NCBI GenBank assembly: GCA_018343915.1
Contig: JABRWF010000002.1
Span: 2,170,001 to 2,234,000, forward strand
Direction: 5' to 3'
Length of the DNA: 64,000 nucleotides
Source of the DNA: Agroathelia rolfsii
Lineage: Eukaryota; Basidiomycota; Agaricomycetes; Amylocorticiales; Amylocorticiaceae
Positions 11,956 to 23,290 of the stretch are shown piece after piece (within the stretch, counting starts at the first letter, position 1; every line of letters begins with the position of its first letter). The notes under the pieces were generated by a model. That model was not told where the DNA came from. It searched no databases and saw only the letters and a program-made list of their open reading frames with translations. Both the position numbers and the translations under genes were made by a program.

Positions 11956-13788
11956 TGTTATGAGTTGATCTATGTACTATAAATTTATTTAGAATTTCTC
12001 ATTATTTTTCCAAATTTTTCCTGATTTTTCTTGATTTGTTGGTATATAATATGTATATTACATAATTGGACATTACATAAGTACTCTGATGACTAAGCAA
12101 GTCATGTGACCACTAGTCATGTGATATATTATATAAGCAAGGCCTAGAACATAGGTCCAGACTATAACATCATCATAGATTCATTATGGTGTAATATTAC
12201 ATCATACTTAGCATTACTGTGCATAGACCATATACCAGGTATATAGACCAGGTAGAATTAGTATATAACCCTGTAGTGTCTCTAACTGAAGACCCCAGAT
12301 TTATTCTCTTTGTCTTCAGATAAGCACAGTAGTGCTTTGTATTATATAGTTAACTAACATAATAAAAACTTTGTCTTTAGAGCCTATCTCTCCTCTTCCT
12401 TCCCTCTCCAAATCCTCTCTACTTTGTACTAGGAGGTTACAAGTGTGCTCAGTACTACTTGTAGTAAGGGTGTGCTTAGTGCTACCCTTATGTGTATACA
12501 TAAGACAGATCCAGCCCTCTGGGTGACTATTTGCATTAGTAGTAACACAAACTACATTGTGCTTAGTGTACTTGCCCCAATAAAAGCTTTACACCTAGTT
12601 GGCCAGGGTTAAGATACCTCAACCCCTATCTGCATACATAAGATAACTTGTGTCTTGACTATAGACCTTGCTTGAAAGTCTTATAGACTTAGAGTAAAGC
12701 CTGGTGATAGAAAAGCTCAAGTTTGAGTGAGAGTAGAGACAGGGCACAGAGAAGTATACACCCCTGCATCCTATCATAGGCCTAAAGCAATATCCTGCAA
12801 TACTGTGATTTTAGCTATGAATACAATGATAATGTATACTGTGAAATACTATGAAGTATAAAGAATAATTAATGTGGCCTAATCCAGGGCCAGAAGTAAT
12901 GCCTCTAGGGTTTCCAACCCTGAGGTTACTTATAAGAACAGAACTATGATTAGGGTGACTATAATAACTGTGACTTATAACTTGGACTTGTAGGAGCAGT
13001 ATAGAGACAAGGAAATATTCTTTAAAGCTGATAGATACTTGAGGGGGACTTTAGACAGTGAGACAATAATACTAGAATTGACAAAAGAGGTCTGTGAGAT
13101 GGAGAACATCTCTTAAACCTTAAAGGTTTAAATACATGATGGTATACTATTGTTCTCTAGATTGCTATGCTCTCCTAGCTTCTAACCCTTACTAAATACT
13201 CCAATATAACACCTAGGATCCTCCTTGATTGTTTCAGTGATTATCATGATGTGTTGTGATTCCTATGTAACTGTGATAGTGCCTGGAAGATAGAAAATGT
13301 AAAGTTACGCTCTTTTGTGTGACGTGATGCGTGACATGTCACAACTAGCACGATAGTGAAAGGGAGCAGAAACAATGATATACCTTCTTCTAAGCCTTAA
13401 ACTTAGAACTAAGCTATGATCAAATAATAAACTATGGTTTACTGTAATATGCTATGACTTATAAGTAATATACTGTGAGATACTATATATCATAGCTTCT
13501 ATACCATGATTTGTAGCTCAATAATAATAATATTAAATACCTGAGTAATTCCATAGTTATTCTGAGTATATGCTGAAAGAACATAGGTATATACTTGGTA
13601 AACCTAAATGTATGCTTATTAAACATAAATAAATGCTATAGTTTCTATGGCATGGTATAACTATGGTTGTGACACATCCCAAGTCTTGGAAAGAGTAAAA
13701 AAGGCCTTACTGCCTACCTTGTACCTTTGAGGGGTTTCTATGGACTTTGGTTGAGTTTTAGTGGCAAGAGTCAGGTGTGCTCTTAATA
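11956..13788 (+). mobile_element. Solo LTR (family L1, sense) split by an R2 LTR
   Basis: It begins TGTTATGAGTTGATC and ends near CTCTTAATA (canonical CTCTTGACA). It is the reverse complement of the L1 LTRs at 14178-15109 and 39086-40029, sharing blocks such as TACTATAAATTTATTTAGAA and GGTTGAGTTTTxGTGxCAAGA. The R2 LTR at 12772-13674 sits inside it. The outer target duplication is not preserved as an exact match (CTAAA left, CCTAG right). Confidence 0.7.
12772..13674 (+). mobile_element. Solo LTR (family R2) nested in an L1 LTR
   Basis: It starts TATCATAGGCC and ends GGTTGTGACA, flanked by the exact direct repeat CATCC at 12767-12771 and 13675-13679. It is 903 bp and shares long blocks with 32041-32899, 35154-37155 and (inverted) 37297-38179, including TCTGTGAGATGGAGAACATC and GTTACGCTCTTTTGTGTGAC. 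No coding sequence is present. Confidence 0.9.
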
Positions 13789-14177
13789 CCTAGGCCTTTT
13801 ATCTTAGCCCCTTTCCCCTACTTTACTCTCCTTAATTAATGGTGGTAGAAATCCCTATATATATATGACTTAAGTAATAAAAAGTTTGATAATACATAAG
13901 ATAAGAAAGTACCCAAGTATACCCTCAATAGAATTAGGGCAGTACTACTGTGGGAACACTTGTGTATGGTACTTGGATTAAGTTTTGAGAGTGTATTATT
14001 TGATTGTGCTATAAGTAGGCACCTCATACCCAAAGTTCCATAGTCAAAGAGTATATCCTTGACAATGCTCTTCTGCATTAGCCTACTACTAACCCTAATT
14101 TCTAGAAATTTATAAAGCAGATCTAGTATAACATTACAACTAATGATATTGCTGGGTGTATTAACTATACACCTAAT
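13789..14177. other. Unassigned AT-rich sequence
   Basis: There is no clear match to the window's repeat families and no ORF with recognisable content. It may be part of an older decayed element, because the L1 LTR at 14178 inserted at its right end. Confidence 0.3.
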
Positions 14178-15109
14178 TGTCAAGAGTACACCTAACTCTT
14201 GTCACCAAAACTCAACTAAGGCCTACAAAAACACCTCTAAGATACAGGGTAACTAGTAATGGTTGTTTTACTTCTCCTAAGGCTTAGGATGCAAGGGTGT
14301 ACACTTCCCTATGCATAGTCTTTGTTGTTACTCACACTAGAGCTCTTCAATCCCTAGGCTTTACTCTAAGTCTGCTAGACTTTCAAGCAAAGGATACTGT
14401 TGAGACACCAATGATCTTGTGTATACAAATATGTGTTGGGGTATCTTAACCTTGATAAGTGTAGGGCAGAGCCTTTACTTGCTTGAGTGCACTAAGCACT
14501 ATGTGGTTTGTGTTACTGTGGATGCAAATAGTCACTACAAGGGCTGGACCTATCTTATATACGCATACAGGAGTAGCACTGAGCTAACTCCTACTATAAG
14601 CAGCACTAAGCATGCTTATAACCCCTAAGCACAGAGCAAAGAGGATTTGTGAGAGAGGAGGAAAAGGAGGAGATAGGGACTCTGAAGATGAAGTTTTTAT
14701 TATGTTAGTTAACTACTAGATACAAAGCACTATTGTGCTTACCTGAAGACAAAGAGAACAAATCTGGGGTCTTCAGGTAGAGGCACTACAGGGTTATATA
14801 CTAATTCTACCTGGTCTGTGTACCTGGTACATGGTCTGTGCACAGAGGTGCTAAGTATGATGTAATATTGCACCATAGTGAGTCTATGATGGTGTCATAT
14901 TCTAGACCCATACTCTAGACCTGCTTACATAATAAGTTACATGACTAGTAGTCACATGATGACTGATCACATGACTTTGCTTAGTCATTAGAGTACTGCT
15001 TATGTAATATACATATTATATATCAAAATTTAGAGGAAAATCAGGGAAAAATCAGAAAAATAATGAGAAATCTTAAATAAATTTATAGTACATAGATCAA
15101 ATTGTAACA
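14178..15109 (-). mobile_element. Solo LTR (family L1) with target duplication CTAAT
   Basis: The plus strand begins TGTCAAGAGTACACC and ends TTGTAACA. It is flanked by the exact direct repeat CTAAT at 14173-14177 and 15110-15114. It is 932 bp long and has no internal coding region. Confidence 0.9.
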
Positions 15110-15114
15110 CTAAT

Positions 15115-15716
15115 GTTGTCTAGGCTATTTTAGATAGTAAAAGAGATTATACACTATAATAACCATATATTACTGAAGCTCACATGTACATTTCCTTGTA
15201 TATAGTACCATATAATATAGTAGTAAGTATGAGAACTATAGTATAGGTTTTTGTTATCTATCAATAAGTCTATAATGAAACCAAAGGGCTATAAATGCCA
15301 TTACTATGAGAATTTGCATTCTATTTGTTCCTTGCTATCAAACTAAGGCAAGAAATGCACCTTTCTCTTCCCTTCTCCATTTCTTACCATATATGCACTT
15401 TATTTATTTCACTCTCAGTCTCATTGTGGGTGTAAATATATGTAAAAAAATAGCCACGGTACAACATGCATTTGTTAGCAATTTATCTCATAGCTGAGCT
15501 CGCGAATTTAATAATTACTTCATTTAGGAACGTTTATATGTTTAGATTCATTGGCAATTTGACTTTTCACTAATACAAAGTTTCTTGGATGAAAATTTAC
15601 ATTCATGGGCTGTATACATAAGATAAAGAAATGCTTATAAAAGATTAAACTCCACAGGCCGGAACTTTTAAATGCAAAACAATTTATGTTAGGGTCTAAC
15701 AAAATATTAATAGTTC
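15115..15716. other. Intergenic sequence at the left of the 15-19 kb island
   Basis: No repeat match and no recognisable gene. A 63-codon frame at 15306-15497 has no supporting features. The right part is the 3' flank of the minus-strand secreted-protein gene. Confidence 0.3.
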
Positions 15717-15992
15717 TTAGAACTCACAAGCGTCATCAGTATCAGATGACCGCACTTTTGCTCCGCACTTAACATCGAGTCGAAAATTGGTATCTTCAGG
15801 TTCCAAATGAACATCTATCCAGTTGAAAAGTACTTATTCAATGTAATTTCTTGTACCAATTGAAGGAAATCCAACATCACCTCTAGTTTTAACCCTGTCA
15901 AAGGCTTGTATGTCCATTCCAGCATATGGCAAGGATAAGGCCGTATGGACAAAAAGAAAAAACGTTGCCAGGCGGATCCACGAAAGAGACAT
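15717..15992 (-). CDS. Small secreted protein, two exons (paralog of 10501-10775)
   Basis: The proposed gene has exon 1 at 15992-15857, a 42-nt intron at 15856-15815 (GTACAA...GGATAG, phase 1) and exon 2 at 15814-15717 ending in TAA. The product is 77 residues. The N-terminus MSLSWIRLATFFLFVHTALS is a clear signal peptide followed by LPYAG. The mature chain is hydrophilic and carries two cysteines near the end (KCGAKVRSSDTDDACEF), which could form one disulfide. Splicing removes an in-frame TAA and keeps the frame open. Similarity to the 10501 gene is strongest in the signal peptide (SWIxxAxFxxFVxT, then LP). Function unknown. It could be an effector-type protein or a peptide precursor, but no dibasic Kex2 sites or core repeats are visible. 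Confidence 0.5.
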
Positions 15993-16125
15993 GATTGTGG
16001 AGAAATCGAAAAAATCTATTGATGTGGTAGTAGATAGAACTGCTGGTGATGATCAATAGTCAACGATATCTAACTACAAGTGTAGTATTATGAGCTGGGG
16101 GAGTCTAACAGGAAAACGGCAAACG

Positions 16126-16133
16126 TATTTATA
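16126..16133 (-). promoter_or_regulatory. TATA box of the 15717-15992 gene
   Basis: TATAAATA on the minus strand lies 134 nt upstream of the proposed ATG. The intervening leader is rich in C and T and has no upstream ATG in the last part before the start. Confidence 0.4.
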
Positions 16134-17912
16134 TGCGCAATGAAGTTCATCAATACGGTGAACAGCGCCAGAAAAGCTGTCTATTGCATAGATCATTTCA
16201 ATTGCGCTCACCTTTGCCTGGGTTCTCTAATCAAATAATCATTGATGAAATTACCAGTAGTGATAGATACCAATATCTAAACTCTGACTTGATTTTAATT
16301 TCATCCATTTGAGCCTATAATGGAATGTATGCCAAGATATTTTTATGAATTAATATAGAATATAAATATGGAAAGATAGAAGGAGAGTCAATATCATCAG
16401 AAATCACGCGGTACAAGGTGCCAAGGAATCGCAGACTTCGAAACTTGATTTTTCAGCTTACCCTGGAGATGATATCGGTGGCATAATATTTATTTGAGTG
16501 AAATGATAAAGTCTAATCTACCCTGGCAAGTTTATTAGCGCATTGCAACTGAAACTTTGCACATCCAGCTAAAATGATGATTGATAACTTCAGCAAAATT
16601 ATTATCCAGCATTGTGACATGCTGTTATGATAGTAATTAGCATTACCTGTGCTTTGCATGGAAGAGGGTGAAAATGGACAATAAAAATTAGACTTTGTTA
16701 GGCATGATTGCTTCATAAACCCAAACCACTGTGTTAAGATTCGACGCGTCATGCTAACTAGATTAAAACATTTGATTGGCTGCATGTAAGGGTGCCAATG
16801 CATACGGTACATCAATTAAAATATACATCTACACGTTAAATAGATAAGAGAACTTTTACAAAGAGAAAAGAGGAGTATGGCATCAAGACATCATGATAGA
16901 TGGTCTGGACAGAACAACAAATCTTGCCAAGGCAGCTTAAGCACTTGAATAAATGTCAACCCAAACACACCGGCACAATCTACTTGTGCATAGGTAGAGG
17001 TCAGTATTCAACCAATGCGCATTGAAAACTGTAGGCCATGCTTTACACAGCCCCAGTAACATAGCAGCTGTATACTGCTGACTTGGAGAGCCGTCAGGAT
17101 ACAATATAGCAATTGATAACATAGATGATGCAAATGGTAACAACAATATGATGCGCGCACAATAAGAGCTGTAAAGGAATATACTATTCCACCTAACGGA
17201 GGCAAATGGAAATGGTGAAACTTCCACCCAGCAAATATTAAATTTTATAACAGCATTAAAAGTTGATAACCATATCACATATTTTGACATTTGTGTAGGT
17301 ATCGTTTTATTATTGATGGTTGTTCTATACATAGTGTATATGTAATCAGGCTGGTAGTATGCGCAACCATCAGAGTTGAGATTGATTGATATATAATATA
17401 AGAGTAGAAGCATAAAATTGACTACAAGAGTATCATCATCTTTGAGCATATGTGCAATATATTATATCAGTGATGTATCCATCAAAGAAGTCTTGCGCTG
17501 TTGTGCATCAGACGGTTCTGATTTGGGCTGTCAGCCATTTATATTACACTAGGATATTATTATGCAGTAGCCTTTCATTTTGAAGCGCAAACAACCTCAT
17601 GCACTCATGTGTAGCTCGAACAAAATGATATCGGAGTTTGGAGTTTCCTCATGAATATGAACATGAATTATCCGGTCCGAACACATCACAAAGTTCAATG
17701 TCTCTTCCTTTTAATCAGATGGTTCAGGGCACCGGGGTATGATTTCAAATGCGTTTGATTATTAACAATTGTTTCTTTGATAGATACCTTGTGCTAGGTC
17801 GGGTGCTGGTCAGTGTCTTATCACAGAAATACCTTCACTAATAGTGAAACTGACATTCCGAATATTACTTTTACCTCAATTCCATCCATAGCTCTCAGCT
17901 TTACTCGTAATC
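16134..17912. other. Intergenic region of the island
   Basis: A minus-strand open frame of 170 codons at 16937-17449 and one of 100 codons at 16513-16815 are present. Their composition (long hydrophobic and Tyr/Ile/Cys-rich runs without a motif) does not support a protein. The last few hundred bases are the promoter of the UstYa-family gene. No match to the window's repeat families was noticed. Confidence 0.35.
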
Positions 17913-18571
17913 ATGCGATATAGAAGCACTCTCGACGTTATTCTATGCACCGCTTTTGTTTTAGTGATGGGCTTCAACGTATTTGCAAATATTCTAATGG
18001 GTACTCGACATCCTTTAAGTTCGCACCCTCAATCCGTGGCAAGTATTCAAAGTACGTACACAGCCTTTCATAATCGTCATTCAAATCATTCGGATTTTTC
18101 AACTTTGGCTGCACAGGTGCTACGTCGCTTGGTCTGGTCGATTTTTCCTCTTCTGAACCTGTTGCCATGTATGCTGGCACAGTGTCACACTATTTGCTTG
18201 ATTCCAAACAGGCTGAGCAGGAATGGGCACATCTTCAACCAACGGGAGGTCACTTGGTTTATCTTGCAAATGAAGACAACCAAGGATATGATATTTATAC
18301 CATTACACTCTTCCACCAATTCCAATGTCTGGACATAATCCGTCGGTATTACATTGGAAGGAAGAACACCACTTCCCCAACACTGCAACACTGTTTCAAC
18401 TACCTTCGTCCGACAATCCAATGCGCTGCAGACATGAGTCTGACGTCTAGCTATAATGGCCTTGGGAATGTTCAACGGAGATCAGAGCAGGTGTGCAATG
18501 ACTGGTCTTTGCTCTACAAGGCGGCGGAGGAAAATTATATGGGATATTTGAGAAAATCCAACAGCACCTGA
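17913..18571 (+). CDS. DUF3328/UstYa-family protein
   Basis: Exon 1 is 17913-18051, intron 18052-18116 (65 nt, GTACGT...CACAG, phase 1) and exon 2 18117-18571; the frames join exactly, giving 197 residues. A single N-terminal membrane segment (residues about 7-28) is followed by the DUF3328 domain with AGTVSHYLLDS, the EWAHLQPTGGHLVYL region, and the two family motifs. Motif 1 is HQFQC, where HxxHC is usual, so one histidine of the putative metal site is replaced by Gln. Motif 2, HCFNYLRPTIQC, is intact. A CNDW...EENYMGY segment closes the domain. Known members (UstYa/Yb, CctO, AsqO types) oxidise, cyclise or chlorinate peptides in fungal ribosomal-peptide and cyclic-peptide pathways; activity here is inferred only. 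The gene is undamaged in a transposon-rich area. Confidence 0.85.
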
Positions 18572-18815
18572 GCTTGATCGTACCATTACTTGTTATTCTG
18601 AGTACTCAAAATCTTGTTTATGTCACCACCGGAACCCGGGACTTTTAGCTGCTTAATTGGGCTGAGTATTATCCAAGCACTATGTATAATGTCATCAAAC
18701 TACTTTAACTCGCAGACGGGGAGTCATAGGATTGAATATTGGATTCTTATCATTTATTATTAAAATATCAATCAAGTGATGTAGTCGTTCCGTTATATTC
18801 AAGTAGGCACTTGCT

Positions 18816-19103
18816 ATGATGGGCCTGGGGGTATTCAACCCACAGGATCTTTGCCGGCTTTTCTATGTCTTGTTGCAACTTCCCTCCCCTCTAGGCGCTG
18901 GCGGTGACACTACGACTTCCTGTTCTCAGGAAACTAAGCAACAACCCCGGGAAGACCCAGACTCAGAAGACAGACCGAAGTATCAACGTGGATTTGCCTG
19001 CCAGCAGGACATCCAATGTGAATTTGCTGCTAGTGACTTGCAGGATCCATCGGCATTTGATTTAGGTATGTTAGGTCTCATTTCGCTGGCAGAACATAGC
19101 TAA
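18816..19103 (+). CDS. Possible short protein, 95 codons
   Basis: An uninterrupted frame about 245 nt downstream of the UstYa gene encodes 95 residues with a Gln/Glu/Asp/Arg-rich centre and three cysteines in the second half. Codon composition looks more coding-like than other random frames in the island, but no domain, signal peptide or intron is recognisable. It may be spurious. Confidence 0.25.
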   Translation: MMGLGVFNPQDLCRLFYVLLQLPSPLGAGGDTTTSCSQETKQQPREDPDSEDRPKYQRGFACQQDIQCEFAASDLQDPSAFDLGMLGLISLAEHS

Positions 19104-20264
19104 GCGCTTTCGGGGACACAAGCATGGTTTTATCAATGAAAATGAATCACTCTCAGCGATGAAGCTGAAATGGGGTTGTGTAAATAGAACACGCAGGCGT
19201 GCTTCTATCTATGATTTCCTGAATCGCCATCATGATGCATCATGGTGCATTGAATAGATAACAAAAACAGGCAATCTCATTTCATTTCTAACCCCGATAC
19301 TGCTAGAGACCATTGGCACTCCCAGCGACATGCGTTCCACTGGCATTTCAGAGAATTGTATGTGAATGCACTGAATACATAAACATCATTCTCGGCAAGT
19401 TTTTTCTTCTGACTTCTTTGATGATAGATGTATGATGCCTTATACACTCGCTAAAATTGGTAAGGTAGCATTCATACAAAACCGATCATCCTTGTAGCAT
19501 GGTGGCAGGTGTGACAACAGCTCTTTACACAGGCGGAAGGCTGTTTTAGTCGCTGCTGTTACTTAAATATTAGAGAATAAACTTTTTTTCTAAGTAAAAC
19601 TATAGAAAAAACCAAGCATTTTACTCACTAACAGCATACTTCTTATATTGGATAAAACTATGCACAAAATGACTTACCTTACATTATAGAAAAATGAGGG
19701 TTTTTTGAATAGCTAAAATCCAGCAAAAAGTCAATAGTGTTGCACTGAGTAAAGCTCAGGGTTTTTTCTACCATTTATTCAAAAAAAGAACCGTAAAAAG
19801 GGGTTTTGTAATATAGTTAAATATTACAAGTGGTATAAAGATGCATCTTTTATAACTCTACTGGTATAGTTGTTGCAACCATAGAACCCAATATTCAAGA
19901 AATTAGATTTACTCACTTGTAATACTTGTCTTTTCCTAATAGATTTTTAAGGCAGGTTTATTGCCTGGAAGGGAAGCAGTTAGCTTCCTAGTGGCAGAAT
20001 AGCTATATCTTCTCTTAAGAAGACTTACTTGGTTACAAGACTCTTAAAGCTTCTTGTAGGCTTCTTCTATAGGTGTTAACACCAGGAAAAAATCTCATTA
20101 GTATGTAGCTTTATATAGCCAAGATATTTGCTATAGTATAGTAGCCAGGTATCCCTATGCATATTATCATATAGTGTAACTATCCACTATAGGGCTACAG
20201 CAACTACAGGGGCTATAGTTGGCTATATCTTAGTATAAGCATCCCAGTATAACATTAATTATTG
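19104..20264. other. Non-coding transition into repeats
   Basis: The first about 450 bases resemble the island and have no gene. From about 19560 the sequence is AT-rich with short internal repeats (several GGGTTTTTT and AAAAACC-type runs) and no coding trace. It is probably an old unclassified repeat into which the LTR at 20270 inserted. Confidence 0.3.
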
Positions 20265-20269
20265 CATTG

Positions 20270-21049
20270 TATTGAAAGGGGTATAATACAGGTGTAATGT
20301 ACTTGTACACTACTATAGACCTTAATTAAAGCAAACACTTACTTATAAAGAAAAGTGCAGGCTTGTTATTTTTTCTTGTAGATAAAGGCTTAGTCTATAA
20401 GGGGTTGGAAGTAATTAGTCTACTCTGTATCTAATGCAAAGGTAGCCAGTAGGATTTATCCTTACTTACTTTGTAGTACTTTTTGGTGCTTAGGCTTGTA
20501 TTTGCAAATAAAAAATTTGAGTAAGTCCTAATTGAGTTGTTAGTAAGCTTAGTAAGCTTGTTGGAGTCTTGCTCCTAATCACTCACAATTTAATGGGTGA
20601 AATCAACTTGTTGTTTTGTAGCTATATACATGAGCCCTTATATACTACTGAGAAATTTGATTTTATGGTATTTTATGTGTTTATGAATAGTAAAGTATGC
20701 TGCGGAATGACTGCAGGGGTGGCTGTGCAGACTGCGGAATGACTGTGCATTACCTTTATGTTAATGTAAGTATAATTGGTCATTTGTGCATGTGTTAGAA
20801 TGTTAATAAATTGATTTACTGCACAAATCTAGATCATCTTATCTTGGAAAGATTAGATCTATCAAAATAATAAATCAAATGCATGTATATATTCACTTAT
20901 TTGATTAAATATTTAAATAACTCTGTAAATAAAATTCAATAAATTCCAAATAAATTTGTGTAAGTAGGTAAGTATGTATAGTATTTATTTAAGCTTTCAT
21001 TTGATTTATATGAAGTTGCATTGATGCACAATTAATATAACTTTCAATA
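20270..21049 (+). mobile_element. Solo LTR (family L2) with target duplication CATTG
   Basis: It begins TATTGAAAGGGGTATAATAC and ends CTTTCAATA, flanked by CATTG at 20265-20269 and 21050-21054. It is 780 bp, shorter than the 889-1023 bp of other L2 copies, and diverged from them, mainly in the middle and 3' part. Confidence 0.8.
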
Positions 21050-21054
21050 CATTG

Positions 21055-21625
21055 CATTATAGTTCTAATTATCAAATTACTCATGCTATACTAATTAATA
21101 ATTAATAGATTAGGTTGTATTATTTAGATGAATAATTTACATTATTGTGTAATAGAATATTAAACAAAGGTATATAAAATAAGTGGTTTATAAGTTGTGT
21201 AAATTACACCTGTAAAAGAGAAGTATTAATATCTATGCATTTATTAATAGTTATAACTTGCAAGTATATTACTATAATTAATATAGACATAGAAATAAAT
21301 CTATTAATTTTAGCTGTATAAATTGTTTGTAGATATAATCTTGCATACAACACATCTTGCTTCTGAAACATAATTAATTATCTAGTAAGAGAGCTATAAT
21401 ACAATGTAGTAGAATTTAGAATAACAGTAAAAGAAAAGCTACCTAGAGGGGCTTTCAATGTGTATAAAGGAAAAAAATAGACAAGTAGTAAGGAAATAAG
21501 AGAGCAAGAGAGAATGATAGAGGGAGAAGAGTAAAAATATTATTAATGATATACTTAGCACTTATAAGTATAAAGCAAATAGTAGCAGAGCTTGAATTCC
21601 ATAGGCAAAGCTAGGAACTAGTTAG
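21055..21625. other. Unassigned AT-rich sequence
   Basis: Strongly AT-rich with no recognisable repeat family and no coding remnant. Confidence 0.3.
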
Positions 21626-22214
21626 ACTAGTGTCAAGAGCACACCTAACTCTTGTCACCAAAACTCAACTAATGCCTACAAAAACCCCTCTAAAATATAG
21701 GGTAACTAGTAATGGTTATTTTACTTCTCCTAAGGCTTAGGATACAAGGGTGTACACTTCTCTGTGCACTGTCCTTGTTATCACTCACACCAGAGCTTGT
21801 TAATCCCTAGGCTTTACTCTAAGTCTACTAGACTTTCAAGCAAAGGCTATTGTTAAGACACTAGTGTTCTTGTATATACAAGTAGGTATTGGGGTATCTT
21901 AACCTTAACAAGTGCAGGTCAGAGCCTTTACTTGCTTGAGTGCACTAAGCACTATATATGTTGTGTTATTGCAGACACAAATGGTCACTACTAGAGCTGG
22001 ACCTGTCTTATACATGCACATGGAGACTTGTATAGAGCTTATCTCTTCTATAAGCAGCACTAAGCATATTTACAACCTCCTAGCACTGAGCCAAGAGGAT
22101 TTTTTAGTGGGAAAGAGAGAGGGGTTGGGACAGGCTCTATAAGCCTAGAGTAAGTGGACTCTGAAGACAAAGTTTTTATTATGTTAGTTATTACTTAATA
22201 TATAGCACTACTTA

Positions 22215-22577
22215 TGTTGTGACTGTATGAAATGCCCTAGCAGCTGTGCCAAAAACGTGACAAGGGAAATTGGAGCAGAGCTCCAATATTCAATAGGAGA
22301 TTAAAGTAGACTATATACACAAGTTAGTAATATACTTTAATGACAATGGTTTTTATACCTGAACCACCACCACCATATCACACCCATATACACACCTAAG
22401 CCCTACTGCTTATCACCCCTCACCCAAGTAAGTCTAATACATAGAATATATTAGCCAGTATATATAGTAGTATATAGTACATAAGTATAGTAGTAGTAGT
22501 ACACTATGTAATGTAGTGTACAGTGTAGTAGCGGCTAGATGTATGCACTGCCAGTCTTAGAACTAGCACTATTCATT
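22215..22577 (+). repeat. Copia 5' LTR
   Basis: It starts TGTTGTGACTGTATG and aligns along its whole length with the 3' LTR, with many C/T and G/A differences between the copies. Both contain GGAGATTAAAGTAGACTATA and end in an ATTCATTA/ATTCATCA sequence. Confidence 0.8.
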
Positions 22578-22579
22578 AT

Positions 22580-23290
22580 ACTGCATACACCTCAACAAAA
22601 TGGCAGAGTAGAGTAGTTTAACCACACCTTAATAGAAAAGGCCAAGGCTATGTGCCATGCCACATGTCTCCCAGACTCCTAGTAGGAATTTTCCCTAGAG
22701 CACACAGTATATATGTACAACTATACCCCTATATGGCAATTGCACTGAAAGACCCCTCATAAGGTTATCAAAGGAGAAGTCCCTGACATCTCCACACTTT
22801 GCATCTTTAGCTGCAGTGCATATATATACCTCCTAGAGGCAGTCTAGGCAAATAAGCAAGCTCCTTGGAGCAAGCTAATGATATACCTTGATAGCCAACC
22901 TGGTGTCAAAAGGTACTACTTTATGCACACCAAAAACAATATGATCTTCTTAGGTTATACAGCTATTTTTAATGAAGAAGTGTTTCCAAAGTGCAAAACA
23001 CAAAACCGGTATATACTGACCCAAATAGGCAGGAATATACCTAGCAAGGGGGAGAATCTCACTAAAAATCCACCTTTCATTGATTATAATGATGACAAAG
23101 GACTAATTCATACTTGTGTCCCTGTAGCAGCCCTACCAGTTGACCTGCCAAATTCCCCTTGTATACCAAGATCTCCTTCCTCTATGCCACTACCCTTGCC
23201 TCCTACACCAGAAGAAGAGCCTTTACAAGGATTGCTTCCTGAGCCAGAGCCCGAGAGACCCTCTATACCACCCCCAGTTAACTTGTAGAG
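22580..23290 (+). pseudogene. Copia integrase C-terminal remnant
   Basis: The frame starts at HTPQQNGRVE with a TAG at the next codon, then runs through LPDS, YNYTPIW and the S-C-S-A-Y block to the IFLGYTAI motif typical of Copia integrase C-termini. The upstream Asp residues of the DDE triad are deleted. A proline/glutamate-rich linker follows to about 23290. Confidence 0.75.

Noticed and set aside
10501..15992. Classical dikaritin (ustiloxin-type) precursor peptides
   Set aside because: The two small secreted proteins lack repeated cores and dibasic processing sites, so only a looser link with the UstYa gene is proposed.
16937..17449. 170-codon minus-strand open frame
   Set aside because: No motif, unusual composition rich in Tyr, Ile, Leu and Cys, no supporting promoter or splice pattern; overlapping frames are also open, so it is probably chance.
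17974..18180. Antisense 68-codon frame over the UstYa gene
   Set aside because: It is a shadow of the plus-strand gene, whose two exons join in phase and carry the family motifs.
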